A DNA stretch of 64,000 bases from Patescibacteria group bacterium (GCA_023487645.1 JAMDBX010000002.1:27892-91891); one strand, 5' to 3'. Shown: positions 35,459 to 43,684, numbered from the stretch's first letter. Notes: generated by a model not told the origin, from the sequence alone. Numbers and translations are program-made.

Positions 35459-36293
35459 TTTTACTAAACACAGACTGAATTTTATTTTAATTGTCGGCAT
35501 TATTTTTTTCATTGCTGGTGGGTTTTTTGCCTATCAAAAGTTTTTCAACAAACAAGTTACCCAGGCTGCAGATAGTGATGTCCAGGAAACTGATTTAGCC
35601 TTTGATCCGGAAAGGGCTTATGCTTTACTTTCTCCTAGGCGTGATGGTAATGCCGCTGTGTTAGACCTTAAACGAACGGCCTCTTATCAGCAAATTAGTT
35701 ATGAGTTGACTTACATGTCCGAAGGTATTGACCGGGGAGTAATGGGCAAAATTGATACCAACCAAAAAAGGGGTGAGTATCAGCAGGAAATTTTATTTGG
35801 AACCTGCAGCAAAAATATATGCAAATATGATACGGGAGTAGAAAACGGAACCCTAACTTTACATATCAAAAGAGACAACCAAGCTTTTCGGATGGTCACC
35901 CAGTGGCATTTACAACAACCGGATGTGGTTTTGGGGGTTTTAACTTCCGGGGATAACCATTTTACTTATAAAATTGATCCTGATTCTACTGACCTTTCCT
36001 TGATTAAATACACTATTATTAATGACTTATCGGGAATGCCTAAGCTGGAAAGCAATAAAACCGTCGTAGGTAAAGTTTATGCAGTCAACGCTCCTTCTGC
36101 CAGAGATTTGCCCGCGGGTACGGTCACGGTTGAACTTGCAGATAATCCTACCCCAGACAGTAAAATTGCTAAATTTGATGATGCCCAAAATAAATGGGTG
36201 GAATATGACACTAAAATTGACGGAAGCAAGTTAACGGCCAGTGTAGATGGCGGAGGAATATTCGCCGTTTTAACTCCTCAAAAAAGCAACTAA
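35448..36293 (+). CDS. Hypothetical membrane-anchored extracellular protein
   Basis: This 281-residue protein has a single N-terminal membrane anchor (FILIVGIIFFIAGGFFAYQ) and an outer domain of about 240 residues rich in beta-strand-like segments (ISYELTYMSEGIDRGVMGKI, LTLHIKRDNQAFRMVTQWHL). The C-terminal part (KWVEYDTKIDGSKLTASVDG, GGIFAVLTPQKSN) resembles the end of beta-sandwich domains found in surface proteins. Two cysteines (CSKNIC) may form a disulfide. I do not know its function. It overlaps the cysteine-rich protein by 11 nt and is the last gene before the mraZ promoter region. Confidence 0.72.
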   Translation: MLDNFTKHRLNFILIVGIIFFIAGGFFAYQKFFNKQVTQAADSDVQETDLAFDPERAYALLSPRRDGNAAVLDLKRTASYQQISYELTYMSEGIDRGVMGKIDTNQKRGEYQQEILFGTCSKNICKYDTGVENGTLTLHIKRDNQAFRMVTQWHLQQPDVVLGVLTSGDNHFTYKIDPDSTDLSLIKYTIINDLSGMPKLESNKTVVGKVYAVNAPSARDLPAGTVTVELADNPTPDSKIAKFDDAQNKWVEYDTKIDGSKLTASVDGGGIFAVLTPQKSN

Positions 36294-36367
36294 TTTAATC
36301 AGAAACAAGTTTAGAGATTTTTCACTACGTTCGGAATAACATTTTGTGGATTTTTTAAAATCGGGTC

Positions 36368-36397
36368 TTGACACGGCCGTGAAAAATGGTTCATTAT
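36368..36397 (+). promoter_or_regulatory. Candidate dcw promoter (-35 TTGACA, weak -10)
   Basis: TTGACA at 36368-36373 is followed 18 bp later by CATTAT (36392-36397), a weak -10. The MraZ-type repeats overlap this promoter, so bound MraZ would block it. The -10 assignment is tentative. Confidence 0.4.
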
Positions 36398-36425
36398 GGT
36401 TATAGATGGTGAAAAAAGGTGGGGA
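36386..36425 (+). promoter_or_regulatory. MraZ operator: four repeats with 10-bp period
   Basis: ATGGT occurs at 36386, 36396 and 36406, and AAGGT at 36416, each exactly 10 bp after the last. Known MraZ sites are TGGGN-like pentamers spaced by five bases upstream of mraZ, so this array matches in position and period, with TGGT replacing TGGG. It lies 100-135 bp upstream of the mraZ start. Confidence 0.72.
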
Positions 36426-36426
36426 C

Positions 36427-36446
36427 GCACCAGAACGGTGCATTTT
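36427..36446 (+). terminator. Small hairpin with T-run in mraZ leader
   Basis: GCACC (36427-36431) and GGTGC (36437-36441) flank a five-base loop and are followed by ATTTTT. The five-pair stem is weak for a terminator. Its place between the operator and mraZ suggests an attenuator or an end signal for transcripts from upstream. Confidence 0.35.
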
Positions 36447-36521
36447 TCCATCGATAACTTGATATTACAATCCTAAACTTGAACGAAGTGAATAGTTTGG
36501 GACTGCCCAGAAAGATTTTTC

Positions 36522-36926
36522 ATGTTTTTGGGCGAATATCATACCAAATTTACAGGACACAATAGGATAGTTTTACCAAAAAAGTTCCGAAGTGAACTAA
36601 AAGGTAAAAATGAAATAATTTTAAGCCGGGGTTTTGAGGGTTGTATTTGGGGATTTTCCCCAGAGGATTGGGAAAAGGAGGCTAACAAGCAGATGGAGAT
36701 ACCGGTAACAGAAAAAGAGGCGCGGGATTTAAGAAGATATTTATTTTCTGCTGCTGAAAGCGTCAAGTTGGATGAGCAGGGAAGGTTTATTATTCCAGGT
36801 ACGCTCTTAGTCTATGCCAACCTTAAAGATAATGTAGTACTTATAGGTGCAGGTGACCATTTCGAAATTTGGAATGAAAAGTCTTGGAAAAATTTGATAA
36901 CTAATTTAACAAAGGAGGTAGTATGA
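36522..36926 (+). CDS. mraZ: Transcriptional regulator MraZ
   Basis: This 134-residue AbrB-fold protein has two MraZ repeats: FLGEYHTKFTGHNRIVLPKK and, in the second half, SVKLDEQGRFIIPGTLLVYA. The first repeat normally reads D-x-KGR; here TGHNR replaces it, a minor divergence. MraZ represses the division and cell-wall cluster by binding repeats at its own promoter, which are visible upstream. Its TGA stop overlaps the ATG of a 25-codon ORF. Confidence 0.93.
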   Translation: MFLGEYHTKFTGHNRIVLPKKFRSELKGKNEIILSRGFEGCIWGFSPEDWEKEANKQMEIPVTEKEARDLRRYLFSAAESVKLDEQGRFIIPGTLLVYANLKDNVVLIGAGDHFEIWNEKSWKNLITNLTKEVV

Positions 36927-37000
36927 ACTATTTAAAACTTATACAAAAGTTTACCTTACTTAATGCTTTATTAAAGCTTTGGGTATCGCCGGTCAAGTAA
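36923..37000 (+). CDS. 25-codon ORF overlapping the mraZ stop, in the usual rsmH position
   Basis: An ATG at 36923 overlaps the mraZ stop (ATGA) and opens 25 codons (MNYLKLIQKFTLLNALLKLW, then VSPVK) ending TAA at 37000, 4 bp before ftsL. An AAAGGAGG (36911-36918) sits 4 nt before the ATG, one of the strongest ribosome-binding sites in the window. The peptide would be an amphipathic, basic helix. It may be a real microprotein, a coupling ORF that delivers ribosomes to ftsL, or chance. Confidence 0.5.
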   Translation: MNYLKLIQKFTLLNALLKLWVSPVK

Positions 37001-37004
37001 CCTT

Positions 37005-37325
37005 ATGAAGCGTTTAAGGCAAGAAGAAAACAACAAGCCTAAAAAAAAGGTATGGAAAGCTTTTAAGGTCTTTATAGCTATTTTTTTAGTAGTTTTATTT
37101 ATAGAGATTTTTATGGCTAACCGTCTTTCAACTTATGGTGACAAGATCCAACAATTAAAAGATGCCCAGGCCAGTTTAGAGTTAGAAAACCAAGTTTTGG
37201 AAAATCAAATAGCCCGGCAATCTTCATTAATCTCTGTTGAGACTAAATCTTCAAAGTTGGGTTTTGAGACTGTTAAAAATTTTGAATATATCAATCCGAC
37301 TGCTGATATTGCCTCAGCCATGTAA
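37005..37325 (+). CDS. ftsL: Cell division protein FtsL-like
   Basis: This 106-residue bitopic protein has a basic cytoplasmic start, one membrane helix (VFIAIFLVVLFIEIFMANRL) and an outside coiled coil (KIQQLKDAQASLELENQVLE, NQIARQS). That build and the position between mraZ and the transpeptidase gene fit FtsL, which with FtsB and FtsQ activates FtsWI at the septum. Sequence identity in this family is always low, so the call leans on context. Confidence 0.8.
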   Translation: MKRLRQEENNKPKKKVWKAFKVFIAIFLVVLFIEIFMANRLSTYGDKIQQLKDAQASLELENQVLENQIARQSSLISVETKSSKLGFETVKNFEYINPTADIASAM

Positions 37326-37350
37326 CTGATATTTACCCCATAATATTTGC

Positions 37351-39129
37351 TTGCGCAAAACAGAGACAAAGTTTACGATAACTATAATGAGGATACGGGC
37401 TCTAAAAATTTTTTATGTCATCACTTTGACTGCAATCTTAATAAGGCTTTTTTATTGGCAAATTATCCGTTTTGATGACTTGTCCGCTTTGGCCGATCAA
37501 CAACATTTAACTACTTATGCTTTGGATGCTCCGCGGGGCCTTATACTCGCTTCCGACGGCTCACCTTTGGCTATGAACCAGCCGACATTTTTAATGTACG
37601 GCCTGCCTAAAGTGATCAAAGATAAAGACGAGGTAGCGGAAAAATTAGCTAAGATTATTGTAAATGTCAGGTTGCAGGAAGCTTCTTCTTCTGGTAGCGA
37701 GGAAAATATAGTACCTGACCCAAAAGAGATAGAAACGACAAAAGATGGTTTTACCAAACAGCTAGGACAGGATTTATATTGGGTTTCCCTAGACAAAAGT
37801 GTTGATTTACCAACTAAAACGGAGATTGAAAAATTGAATCTTGACGGCATCGGGTTTGAAGAGCAACTCTCCCGTTTTTACCCTGAAGCCTCTACTGCCG
37901 CCCATGTACTGGGTTTTGCCGGATCCGATTCTTTAGGCAGGCAAAAAGGTTATTTCGGATTGGAGGGTTTTTATAATGGAGAGTTACAAGGGGTAGGAGG
38001 TATTTTAACGGAGGAAAAGGATGCCCGGGGACTGCCGATTGCCATGGGTAAGTTTTTAAAGAAAGAACCGGAAAACGGCCACACTTTGATTTTAAATATT
38101 GATCGGACAATCCAATATATGGTGGAGAAGAAATTAAAAGATGGGGTTAGCAAGTATGGCGCTAAGTCCGGCTCGGCGGTAGTGATGGATCCTAAAACCG
38201 GAGCAATATTGGCCATGTCTTCTTTTCCCAACTACGACCCCAACTCTTATGCCGATTTTCCAAGGGATGATTTTAAAAATTCTATAGTTGCGGATTCATA
38301 TGAGCCTGGATCCACATTTAAATCGTTGGTCATGGCCGCCGCCATAAATGAAAATCTAATTACACCGGAAACAAAATGTGATATTTGTAGCGGCCCGGTA
38401 GAAATTGACGGTTACAAGATCCGCACCTGGGATAACCACTATTTTCCCGATTCGACAATGACAGATGTTTTGGTCCACTCTGATAATACCGGAATGGTCT
38501 TTGTCGGTAAGAAGCTAGGTATAGATAAAATGTACCAATATATCCAGGATTTCGGTTTCGGTATGCCTACCAGGATTGACCTTCAGGATGAGTTTAGCCC
38601 GGATATCCGTTCTAAAGATAATTGGAAGGAGATAGATTTAGATACCTCTACTTTTGGCCAGGGTATTGCTGTTACCCCTATTCAGATGGTCCGGGCCGTA
38701 GGGGCAATTGCTAACGGCGGATTTTTAATGGAACCACAAGTGGTTAAAGCCATCCAAGTAGGCGATAAAGTGACTGCGATTAAACCTAAAATTGTAGGAC
38801 ATCCGATTACCTCCCAGACAGCCAAAACCGTGACCCAAATGATGGTTGATGCGGTAGAAAAAGGGGAGGCCAAAGTATTTGCTATCAAAGACTTTAAAAT
38901 AGCCGGGAAAACCGGGACTGCGCAAATTCCGGTAGCCGGCCATTATGACCCGAATAAAACAATTGCTTCGTTTGTAGGTTTTGCTCCGGCTGATAATCCT
39001 AAATTTGTGATGCTGGTAATTTATCAACAACCTTCAGCTTCGATTTATGGAGCAGAAACTGCAGCCCCTACCTTTTTTTCCATAGCCAAAGAACTTTTAC
39101 CCTACCTAAATATCGCCCCAAGTGAATAA
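37351..39129 (+). CDS. ftsI: Peptidoglycan transpeptidase, class B penicillin-binding protein (FtsI/PBP2-like)
   Basis: This septal transpeptidase has an N-terminal membrane helix (IFYVITLTAILIRLFYWQII), a pedestal domain with DAPRGLILASDGSPLAMNQ, and the catalytic domain: Ser321-x-x-Lys in PGSTFKS, the S-D-N motif at Ser377, and Lys520-Thr-Gly in AGKTGTAQ. Length (592) is usual and no PASTA domains are seen. Numbering is from TTG at 37351; an ATG at 37387 gives a protein 12 residues shorter and is equally plausible. The MFS gene follows after 53 bp. Confidence 0.93.
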   Translation: MRKTETKFTITIMRIRALKIFYVITLTAILIRLFYWQIIRFDDLSALADQQHLTTYALDAPRGLILASDGSPLAMNQPTFLMYGLPKVIKDKDEVAEKLAKIIVNVRLQEASSSGSEENIVPDPKEIETTKDGFTKQLGQDLYWVSLDKSVDLPTKTEIEKLNLDGIGFEEQLSRFYPEASTAAHVLGFAGSDSLGRQKGYFGLEGFYNGELQGVGGILTEEKDARGLPIAMGKFLKKEPENGHTLILNIDRTIQYMVEKKLKDGVSKYGAKSGSAVVMDPKTGAILAMSSFPNYDPNSYADFPRDDFKNSIVADSYEPGSTFKSLVMAAAINENLITPETKCDICSGPVEIDGYKIRTWDNHYFPDSTMTDVLVHSDNTGMVFVGKKLGIDKMYQYIQDFGFGMPTRIDLQDEFSPDIRSKDNWKEIDLDTSTFGQGIAVTPIQMVRAVGAIANGGFLMEPQVVKAIQVGDKVTAIKPKIVGHPITSQTAKTVTQMMVDAVEKGEAKVFAIKDFKIAGKTGTAQIPVAGHYDPNKTIASFVGFAPADNPKFVMLVIYQQPSASIYGAETAAPTFFSIAKELLPYLNIAPSE

Positions 39130-39182
39130 GAAGTTTATACAAAGAATTGCTAATCTTGTGATAGTATTACTTAAAGAAGATT

Positions 39183-40445
39183 ATGGAAAACATCTTACTT
39201 GAAAAAGAAAAATCCCTTTGGCATAATTTTGACTATCTTCGCTTATGGACAGGTCAAGCGATTTCAGCTTTTGGTTCACAGGCATCTCATATTGTTCTCC
39301 CCCTTTTAATATTGGATCTAACTCATTCACCCGCTCAGGCAGGATTTGTCGGAGCTCTTACCACAGTTCCATATGTAGTATTAAGTCTTTTTGCCGGAAC
39401 CTTGGTTGACCGGCTTAACCGTAAAAAGGTGATGGTAATTTGTGATATTGGAAGAGCTTTGGCTTTGGGTAGTGTATTTGTAGCTCTATTTTTTCACCAT
39501 CTATCATTGATCCAAATATATATTGTCGCCCTGCTTGAAGGCCTCTTTTTTGTATTTTTTGATATTGCAGAAATATCTTCAATTAGACAAGTTGTCGGTA
39601 AAAAACATCTTACTACCGCAATCGCTCAATCAAGCACTACTGATGGTTTAGCTTCATTAATAGGCCCATCAGTCGGTACTTTTCTTTATCAAATAAAACA
39701 GTCATTCCCTTTCCTTCTTGATACAATCTCGTATATTGTTTCTGTCTTTTCCTTGCTCACCATAAAAACTGAGTTTCAAGAAGAAAGAAATAACGATCAG
39801 GCAAATATCAAAAAGGAAATTAAAGAGGGTATATCTTGGTTGCTGAAAAACAAAGTGGTGAGGTTCATGTCTCTTTTAAATACCGGAGTATCATTTGTTT
39901 TTGCTGATTTATACTTAATACTGATAGTTCTAGCCAAAGAACAACATTCTACTCCTGTACAAATTGGCTCTATTATCTCTATTTCAGCGATTGGCAGTAC
40001 TGTAGGCTCTTTACTGGCTGGCCAGGTAAAAGACAAGATTAGCCCGGGTAAAATAATCATTACTGCATGTTGGATCCAGGCACTCCTTTGGCCGCTTTAT
40101 ATCTTTGCCCCCAACTTTATTTTCATTGGGATAATTACAGCAGTAATAACATTTATTAACTCTATTTGGGCTATTGTGCAAATCAATTACCGCCTAACAC
40201 TTATTCCTGATGAGCTTCAAGGCAGAGTAAATAGTGTCTTTAGATTTATCATCTACAGTATTATCCCATTGGGGATGGCCATAACAGGTATTATGCTACA
40301 AAACCTTGGAGCTAAAATGACTATCATCATCTTCTTCTTTGCCTTGATTTTCTTAGCTGTCTTGGCAACTCTTAGTAAGGAATTAAAAAGCACACAAGTT
40401 GTAGCAGAAAACAAATTTAGACCCCAAGTCCAGCAAAGTTTATAA
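39183..40445 (+). CDS. MFS transporter
   Basis: This 420-residue major-facilitator protein has about twelve hydrophobic segments in two halves. The N terminus reads FDYLRLWTGQAISAFGSQAS, and the loop between helices 2 and 3 is AGTLVDRLNRKKVMVICD, a version of the G-x3-D-R-x-GRR MFS motif. It resembles the MFS_3 drug or siderophore exporter branch. It interrupts the dcw cluster between ftsI and murE, has no partner gene, and is followed by 238 non-coding bases and a new promoter. Substrate unknown. Recent insertion is plausible. Confidence 0.87.
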   Translation: MENILLEKEKSLWHNFDYLRLWTGQAISAFGSQASHIVLPLLILDLTHSPAQAGFVGALTTVPYVVLSLFAGTLVDRLNRKKVMVICDIGRALALGSVFVALFFHHLSLIQIYIVALLEGLFFVFFDIAEISSIRQVVGKKHLTTAIAQSSTTDGLASLIGPSVGTFLYQIKQSFPFLLDTISYIVSVFSLLTIKTEFQEERNNDQANIKKEIKEGISWLLKNKVVRFMSLLNTGVSFVFADLYLILIVLAKEQHSTPVQIGSIISISAIGSTVGSLLAGQVKDKISPGKIIITACWIQALLWPLYIFAPNFIFIGIITAVITFINSIWAIVQINYRLTLIPDELQGRVNSVFRFIIYSIIPLGMAITGIMLQNLGAKMTIIIFFFALIFLAVLATLSKELKSTQVVAENKFRPQVQQSL

Positions 40446-40683
40446 AGCTAGGGTTTTGTATATTCCATAAACAATCTTTCTTTATCAGCCCGTAATTTTT
40501 TCTGTTATGGTGTAAGAAGTTTAAAAATACCCAAAAGAAAGTGGCCGAGTGAAGGTAAATAATCCTAAGTATATCTCCAATACGTAATTTAGCTTAATTT
40601 AACCTGACACCTCGGAGGTGGAAGGCTAAAAGTGAAAGAAATATGATAAACTAAGAATAGTTAATTGAGATATAATACCCTTG
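40446..40683. other. 238-bp gap between MFS gene and murE
   Basis: No ORF is supported here. A palindrome CACCTCGGAGGTG is present near 40609-40621 without a T-run after it, and a -10 box for murE lies at the end. A patch near 40542 (GTGGCCGAGTGAAGG) looks like a tRNA D-arm, but no complete cloverleaf can be drawn. Confidence 0.5.
40671..40676 (+). promoter_or_regulatory. -10 box (TATAAT) for murE
   Basis: TATAAT is followed by seven bases and then the ATG at 40684, which favours that ATG over the TTG at 40681 and predicts a leaderless message. Confidence 0.58.
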
Positions 40684-41895
40684 ATGATTAGAAAAATCAG
40701 GAAACTGGTTCCCCATTCCTTAATCAATTATGGCAAACATTTACCGGAGGCTGTGATGGCCAATATCCAATATGGTTTTCCATCAAAAAAGTTGAGAGTA
40801 ATTGGGGTTACCGGGACTGATGGCAAGACCACCACTGTTAATATAATTTACCAAATTCTCAAAGATGCCGGAAAGAAGGTCTCCATGATCTCCACAATCA
40901 ATGCCGTTATCGGGAACAAAACCTATGACACCGGCTTCCATGTCACCAGCCCGGCCTCCCGGGATATCCAAAAGTTTTTGAAATTATCCCAACAGGCCGG
41001 TGATGAGTTTGTTGTTTTAGAAGTTACCTCCCATGCCCTAGAACAGTTCCGGGTTTGGGGGATAAATTTTGAGGTTGGGGTAATTACCAATATTACCCAT
41101 GAACATTTAGATTATCACGGCACCTTTGAAAAATACTTACAGGCTAAGGCAAAATTGATAAAAAATGCAAAATATGCACTTTTAAACCGGGATGATGAAA
41201 ATTTTAACCGCCTGAAAGATATGGCCTCAGGTAAGGTGCAAACTTTTGGTCTGGATAAAGATGCTGATTTAAACCCAGTGAATTTTCCTTTAAGGTTAAA
41301 AATACCGGGTGAATACAATATCTATAATGCCTTAGCTGCAGCTTTGGTGGGGCAGGTTTTAGGTCTTGAGGAAAAGGTTATTCAAAACAGTTTGCAAAAT
41401 TTTACGGGTTTGCCCGGAAGGATGGAGGAGATAAAAAATAACAAGGGGATTAAAGTTTTTGTTGATTTTGCCCATACCCCCAATGCTTTGGAAAATGCCT
41501 TAAAAGCCCTCAGACCTTTGGCCTCCGGCAAATTAATTGCCGTTTTTGGTTGTGCCTCCCAAAGGGATATTCAAAAAAGGCCTTTAATGGGAGAAATTGC
41601 CGGTAAATTGGCCGATATCACTGTTTTGACTGATGAAGATCCCAGGTTTGAAGACCGTAACAAAATTATCGAAGAAATTGCCCAGGGGTCTTACAGTGAG
41701 GGGGCAGAAGAAGGCAGTAGCTTATTTAAGGAACCGGACCGGAAGAAAGCACTTGCGCTAGCTTTAAATTTAGCTAAAAAGGGTGATGTGGTAGGAATTT
41801 TTGGTAAAGGGCATGAAGAAACAATGAATTATAAAGGCATAGAAAAGCCTTGGTCAGACAGGGAAGTGGTACTTAAAGCTCTAAGCAAGACTTAA
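40684..41895 (+). CDS. murE: MurE-like Mur ligase lacking the N-terminal domain
   Basis: This 403-residue Mur ligase adds the third residue to UDP-MurNAc-dipeptide in the MurE family. The ATP loop GVTGTDGKTTT has its lysine at residue 48, ITHEHLDYHGTFEKY and DFAHTPNALENAL are MurE-type, and the amino-acid-selecting motif reads DEDPRFEDR in place of DNPR (diaminopimelate type). MurE proteins usually have about 490 residues with the P-loop lysine near 115; the UDP-binding domain 1 is therefore missing. The downstream MurB-like gene begins after 1 nt. Confidence 0.85.
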   Translation: MIRKIRKLVPHSLINYGKHLPEAVMANIQYGFPSKKLRVIGVTGTDGKTTTVNIIYQILKDAGKKVSMISTINAVIGNKTYDTGFHVTSPASRDIQKFLKLSQQAGDEFVVLEVTSHALEQFRVWGINFEVGVITNITHEHLDYHGTFEKYLQAKAKLIKNAKYALLNRDDENFNRLKDMASGKVQTFGLDKDADLNPVNFPLRLKIPGEYNIYNALAAALVGQVLGLEEKVIQNSLQNFTGLPGRMEEIKNNKGIKVFVDFAHTPNALENALKALRPLASGKLIAVFGCASQRDIQKRPLMGEIAGKLADITVLTDEDPRFEDRNKIIEEIAQGSYSEGAEEGSSLFKEPDRKKALALALNLAKKGDVVGIFGKGHEETMNYKGIEKPWSDREVVLKALSKT

Positions 41896-41896
41896 A

Positions 41897-42481
41897 ATGG
41901 AAGACCGTATCAGGCTTTTAGTCAAAACATTTGGTGATGATCGCGTTAAAACAAACGTTGACCTTTCGGAGTACCTTCAAACCGGACTTGGTGGCCCGGT
42001 TAAGGCTTTTTATATTGCTACGACAACACGGGAACTTATCCGGGTTATTGAAATTTGCAAAGATTTAAAACTTGACTTTTTAGTTGTGGGATCAGGAAGT
42101 AAAATTGCCCTTTCCCAACATGGCCAAGATATTATTGCTATCAAAAACCGTAGCGATAGTATTCGGATTTTTGGCATTAAAGGTAAAGTGTCCCGGGACG
42201 GTTTGGGTATTGAGGAAGCCTTTTTAGAAGTTGACTCTGGGGTAACTTTAGATAGGCTGGCTGAGAATTCTTTTAAACAAGGGTTAGGCGGTTTTGAAAT
42301 TTTGCGTTCAACCTTAGGGACTGTGGGAGGGTCTTTTTATGTACTGCCAATTTTGCGTGAAAAAGCCCATCAAGTCAAAGTTTTAACTCCGGAGTGCGAA
42401 ATATTGGTCAAAGAGTCGATCCGGGTAGCCAAAGAAGATATTATTCTCTCGGTTGTTTTTAAACTGAAATCGCGAAAATGA
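41897..42481 (+). CDS. MurB-like FAD-binding protein, C-terminal domain absent
   Basis: This 194-residue protein matches the FAD-binding half of UDP-N-acetylenolpyruvoylglucosamine reductase: YLQTGLGGPVKAFYIATTTR, FLVVGSGSKIAL, GGFEILRSTLGTVGGSFYV. MurB normally has about 300 residues; the substrate-binding domain with the catalytic serine and glutamate is missing. It may be a degraded MurB, a flavoprotein with another job, or may need a partner. It sits between murE and murF in the expected context with 1-nt and 15-nt gaps. Confidence 0.75.
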   Translation: MEDRIRLLVKTFGDDRVKTNVDLSEYLQTGLGGPVKAFYIATTTRELIRVIEICKDLKLDFLVVGSGSKIALSQHGQDIIAIKNRSDSIRIFGIKGKVSRDGLGIEEAFLEVDSGVTLDRLAENSFKQGLGGFEILRSTLGTVGGSFYVLPILREKAHQVKVLTPECEILVKESIRVAKEDIILSVVFKLKSRK

Positions 42482-42483
42482 GA

Positions 42484-42489
42484 TATAAT
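42484..42489 (+). promoter_or_regulatory. -10 box (TATAAT) for murF
   Basis: TATAAT is followed by seven bases and then the ATG at 42497. The alternative ATG at 42488 overlaps the hexamer. The box lies at the very end of the MurB-like gene. Confidence 0.52.
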
Positions 42490-42496
42490 GACGGTG

Positions 42497-43681
42497 ATGG
42501 AGATCCAAAAACATCCGATTTGGAATAATGTTAACTCGTATAAAAAACCTGCCCACTTACTTAGTTTTTTTCTAGCTAAAAAATTTGCCGCCCTTTATCC
42601 CCGCTCACGTTTTATTGGTATTACCGGTTCAGTTGGTAAAACTACGACCAAAGAACTATGTCTTAAGGTCTTATCTCCCAAATTTCAAACACTTGCCACC
42701 AAAGAAAATATTGACCCAATCTTTAATATCCCCATGACTTTATTTAAACTGCGGCCAAAAACAGAGAAAGTTATCCTGGAAATGGGTATTGAATACCCCG
42801 GGGAGATGGAATTTTACCTTTCCTTGGTAAGGCCTGCAACCGCAATTGTCACCAGGATTTATTTTGCCCATAGTCAATTTTTAGGCAATGTTGACGAGAT
42901 TAGTACAGAGAAATCCCTTTTAGTAAAACAGCTTCCTAAAACCGGTTTTGCCATCTTAAACTGGGATGACCCATATGTCCGGAAATTGGCAAAAGAAACA
43001 GAAGCTGAAGTGATTTTTTATGGCACGGATTCAAAAAATTGTCATGTTTGGGCGGATAAAATTAAGATTGAAAATTCAGGAACAAGGTTTGAATTAAATT
43101 ATGGTGTGGAAAGGGTGGAAGTTTCACTAAAACTTTTGGGACGCCATTTTGTCCATGCCGCTTTGGCAGCGGCAGCCCTGGGGATAAGTAATGGCTTGAC
43201 CCTTATTAATATTAAGAAGGGGTTGGAGAAAATGGAACCGGCAGCGCACCGTTTGCAGCTGCTTGAAGGTTTGGATGGTTGGTATGTTTTAGACGATACT
43301 TATAATTCTTCCCCGGCAGCACTGGAAGAGGCGCTTAACGTCTTAAACGAAATCTCAGCCCGCAGAAGAGTTGCGGTTTTGGGAGAGATGAGGGAATTAG
43401 GAATTTATTCTGAACAATTACACCGGCAGTTGGCGCGTAAGATTTACAAAGACAAAGTTGATTTGGTACTGTTAGGAGGAGGGGATGCCCGGTTTATTGG
43501 TGATGAATTGATAAAACTTGGGTTTCCCTCTGAAAGGCTGGAAGTAAATTTGTCTAATTCCCAGCTGGTATCGAAAATTTTAAAAATTTCCGGACGGGGA
43601 GATGTTGTTTTGATTAAGGGTTCGCGGGCCGTAAAATTAGACGAGGTAGTCCAAAGGATCCGTAAACATAATGGGCGTTAA
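42497..43681 (+). CDS. murF: MurF-like Mur ligase lacking the N-terminal domain
   Basis: This 394-residue ligase would add D-Ala-D-Ala to the UDP-MurNAc-tripeptide. The ATP loop GITGSVGKTTTKE has its lysine at residue 48, MGIEYPGEMEFYLSLVRP and LNWDDPYVRKLAKE are MurF-type, and YNSSPAALEEALNVL with GEMRELGIYSEQLHRQL is typical of its C-terminal domain. Standard MurF has about 450 residues with the P-loop near 110, so domain 1 is missing as in MurE. It ends 3 nt before mraY. Confidence 0.87.
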   Translation: MEIQKHPIWNNVNSYKKPAHLLSFFLAKKFAALYPRSRFIGITGSVGKTTTKELCLKVLSPKFQTLATKENIDPIFNIPMTLFKLRPKTEKVILEMGIEYPGEMEFYLSLVRPATAIVTRIYFAHSQFLGNVDEISTEKSLLVKQLPKTGFAILNWDDPYVRKLAKETEAEVIFYGTDSKNCHVWADKIKIENSGTRFELNYGVERVEVSLKLLGRHFVHAALAAAALGISNGLTLINIKKGLEKMEPAAHRLQLLEGLDGWYVLDDTYNSSPAALEEALNVLNEISARRRVAVLGEMRELGIYSEQLHRQLARKIYKDKVDLVLLGGGDARFIGDELIKLGFPSERLEVNLSNSQLVSKILKISGRGDVVLIKGSRAVKLDEVVQRIRKHNGR

Positions 43682-43684
43682 AAT

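Larger units (their letters stand above)
36294..36521 (+). other. 228-bp regulatory region upstream of mraZ
   Basis: This gene-free stretch holds a promoter-like TTGACA, four MraZ-type repeats, a small hairpin, a second -10-like TTACAAT near 36464-36470, and two inverted copies of a 12-base word: TTCACTACGTTC (36321-36332) and GAACGAAGTGAA (36481-36492), 11 of 12 bases complementary. No ORF of note is present. Confidence 0.6.

Noticed and set aside
40540..40632. Possible tRNA-Ser/Leu-like gene (patch GGCCGAGTG) after the MFS gene
   Set aside because: No acceptor stem, anticodon stem or T arm pairs with it; at most a decayed fragment or chance.
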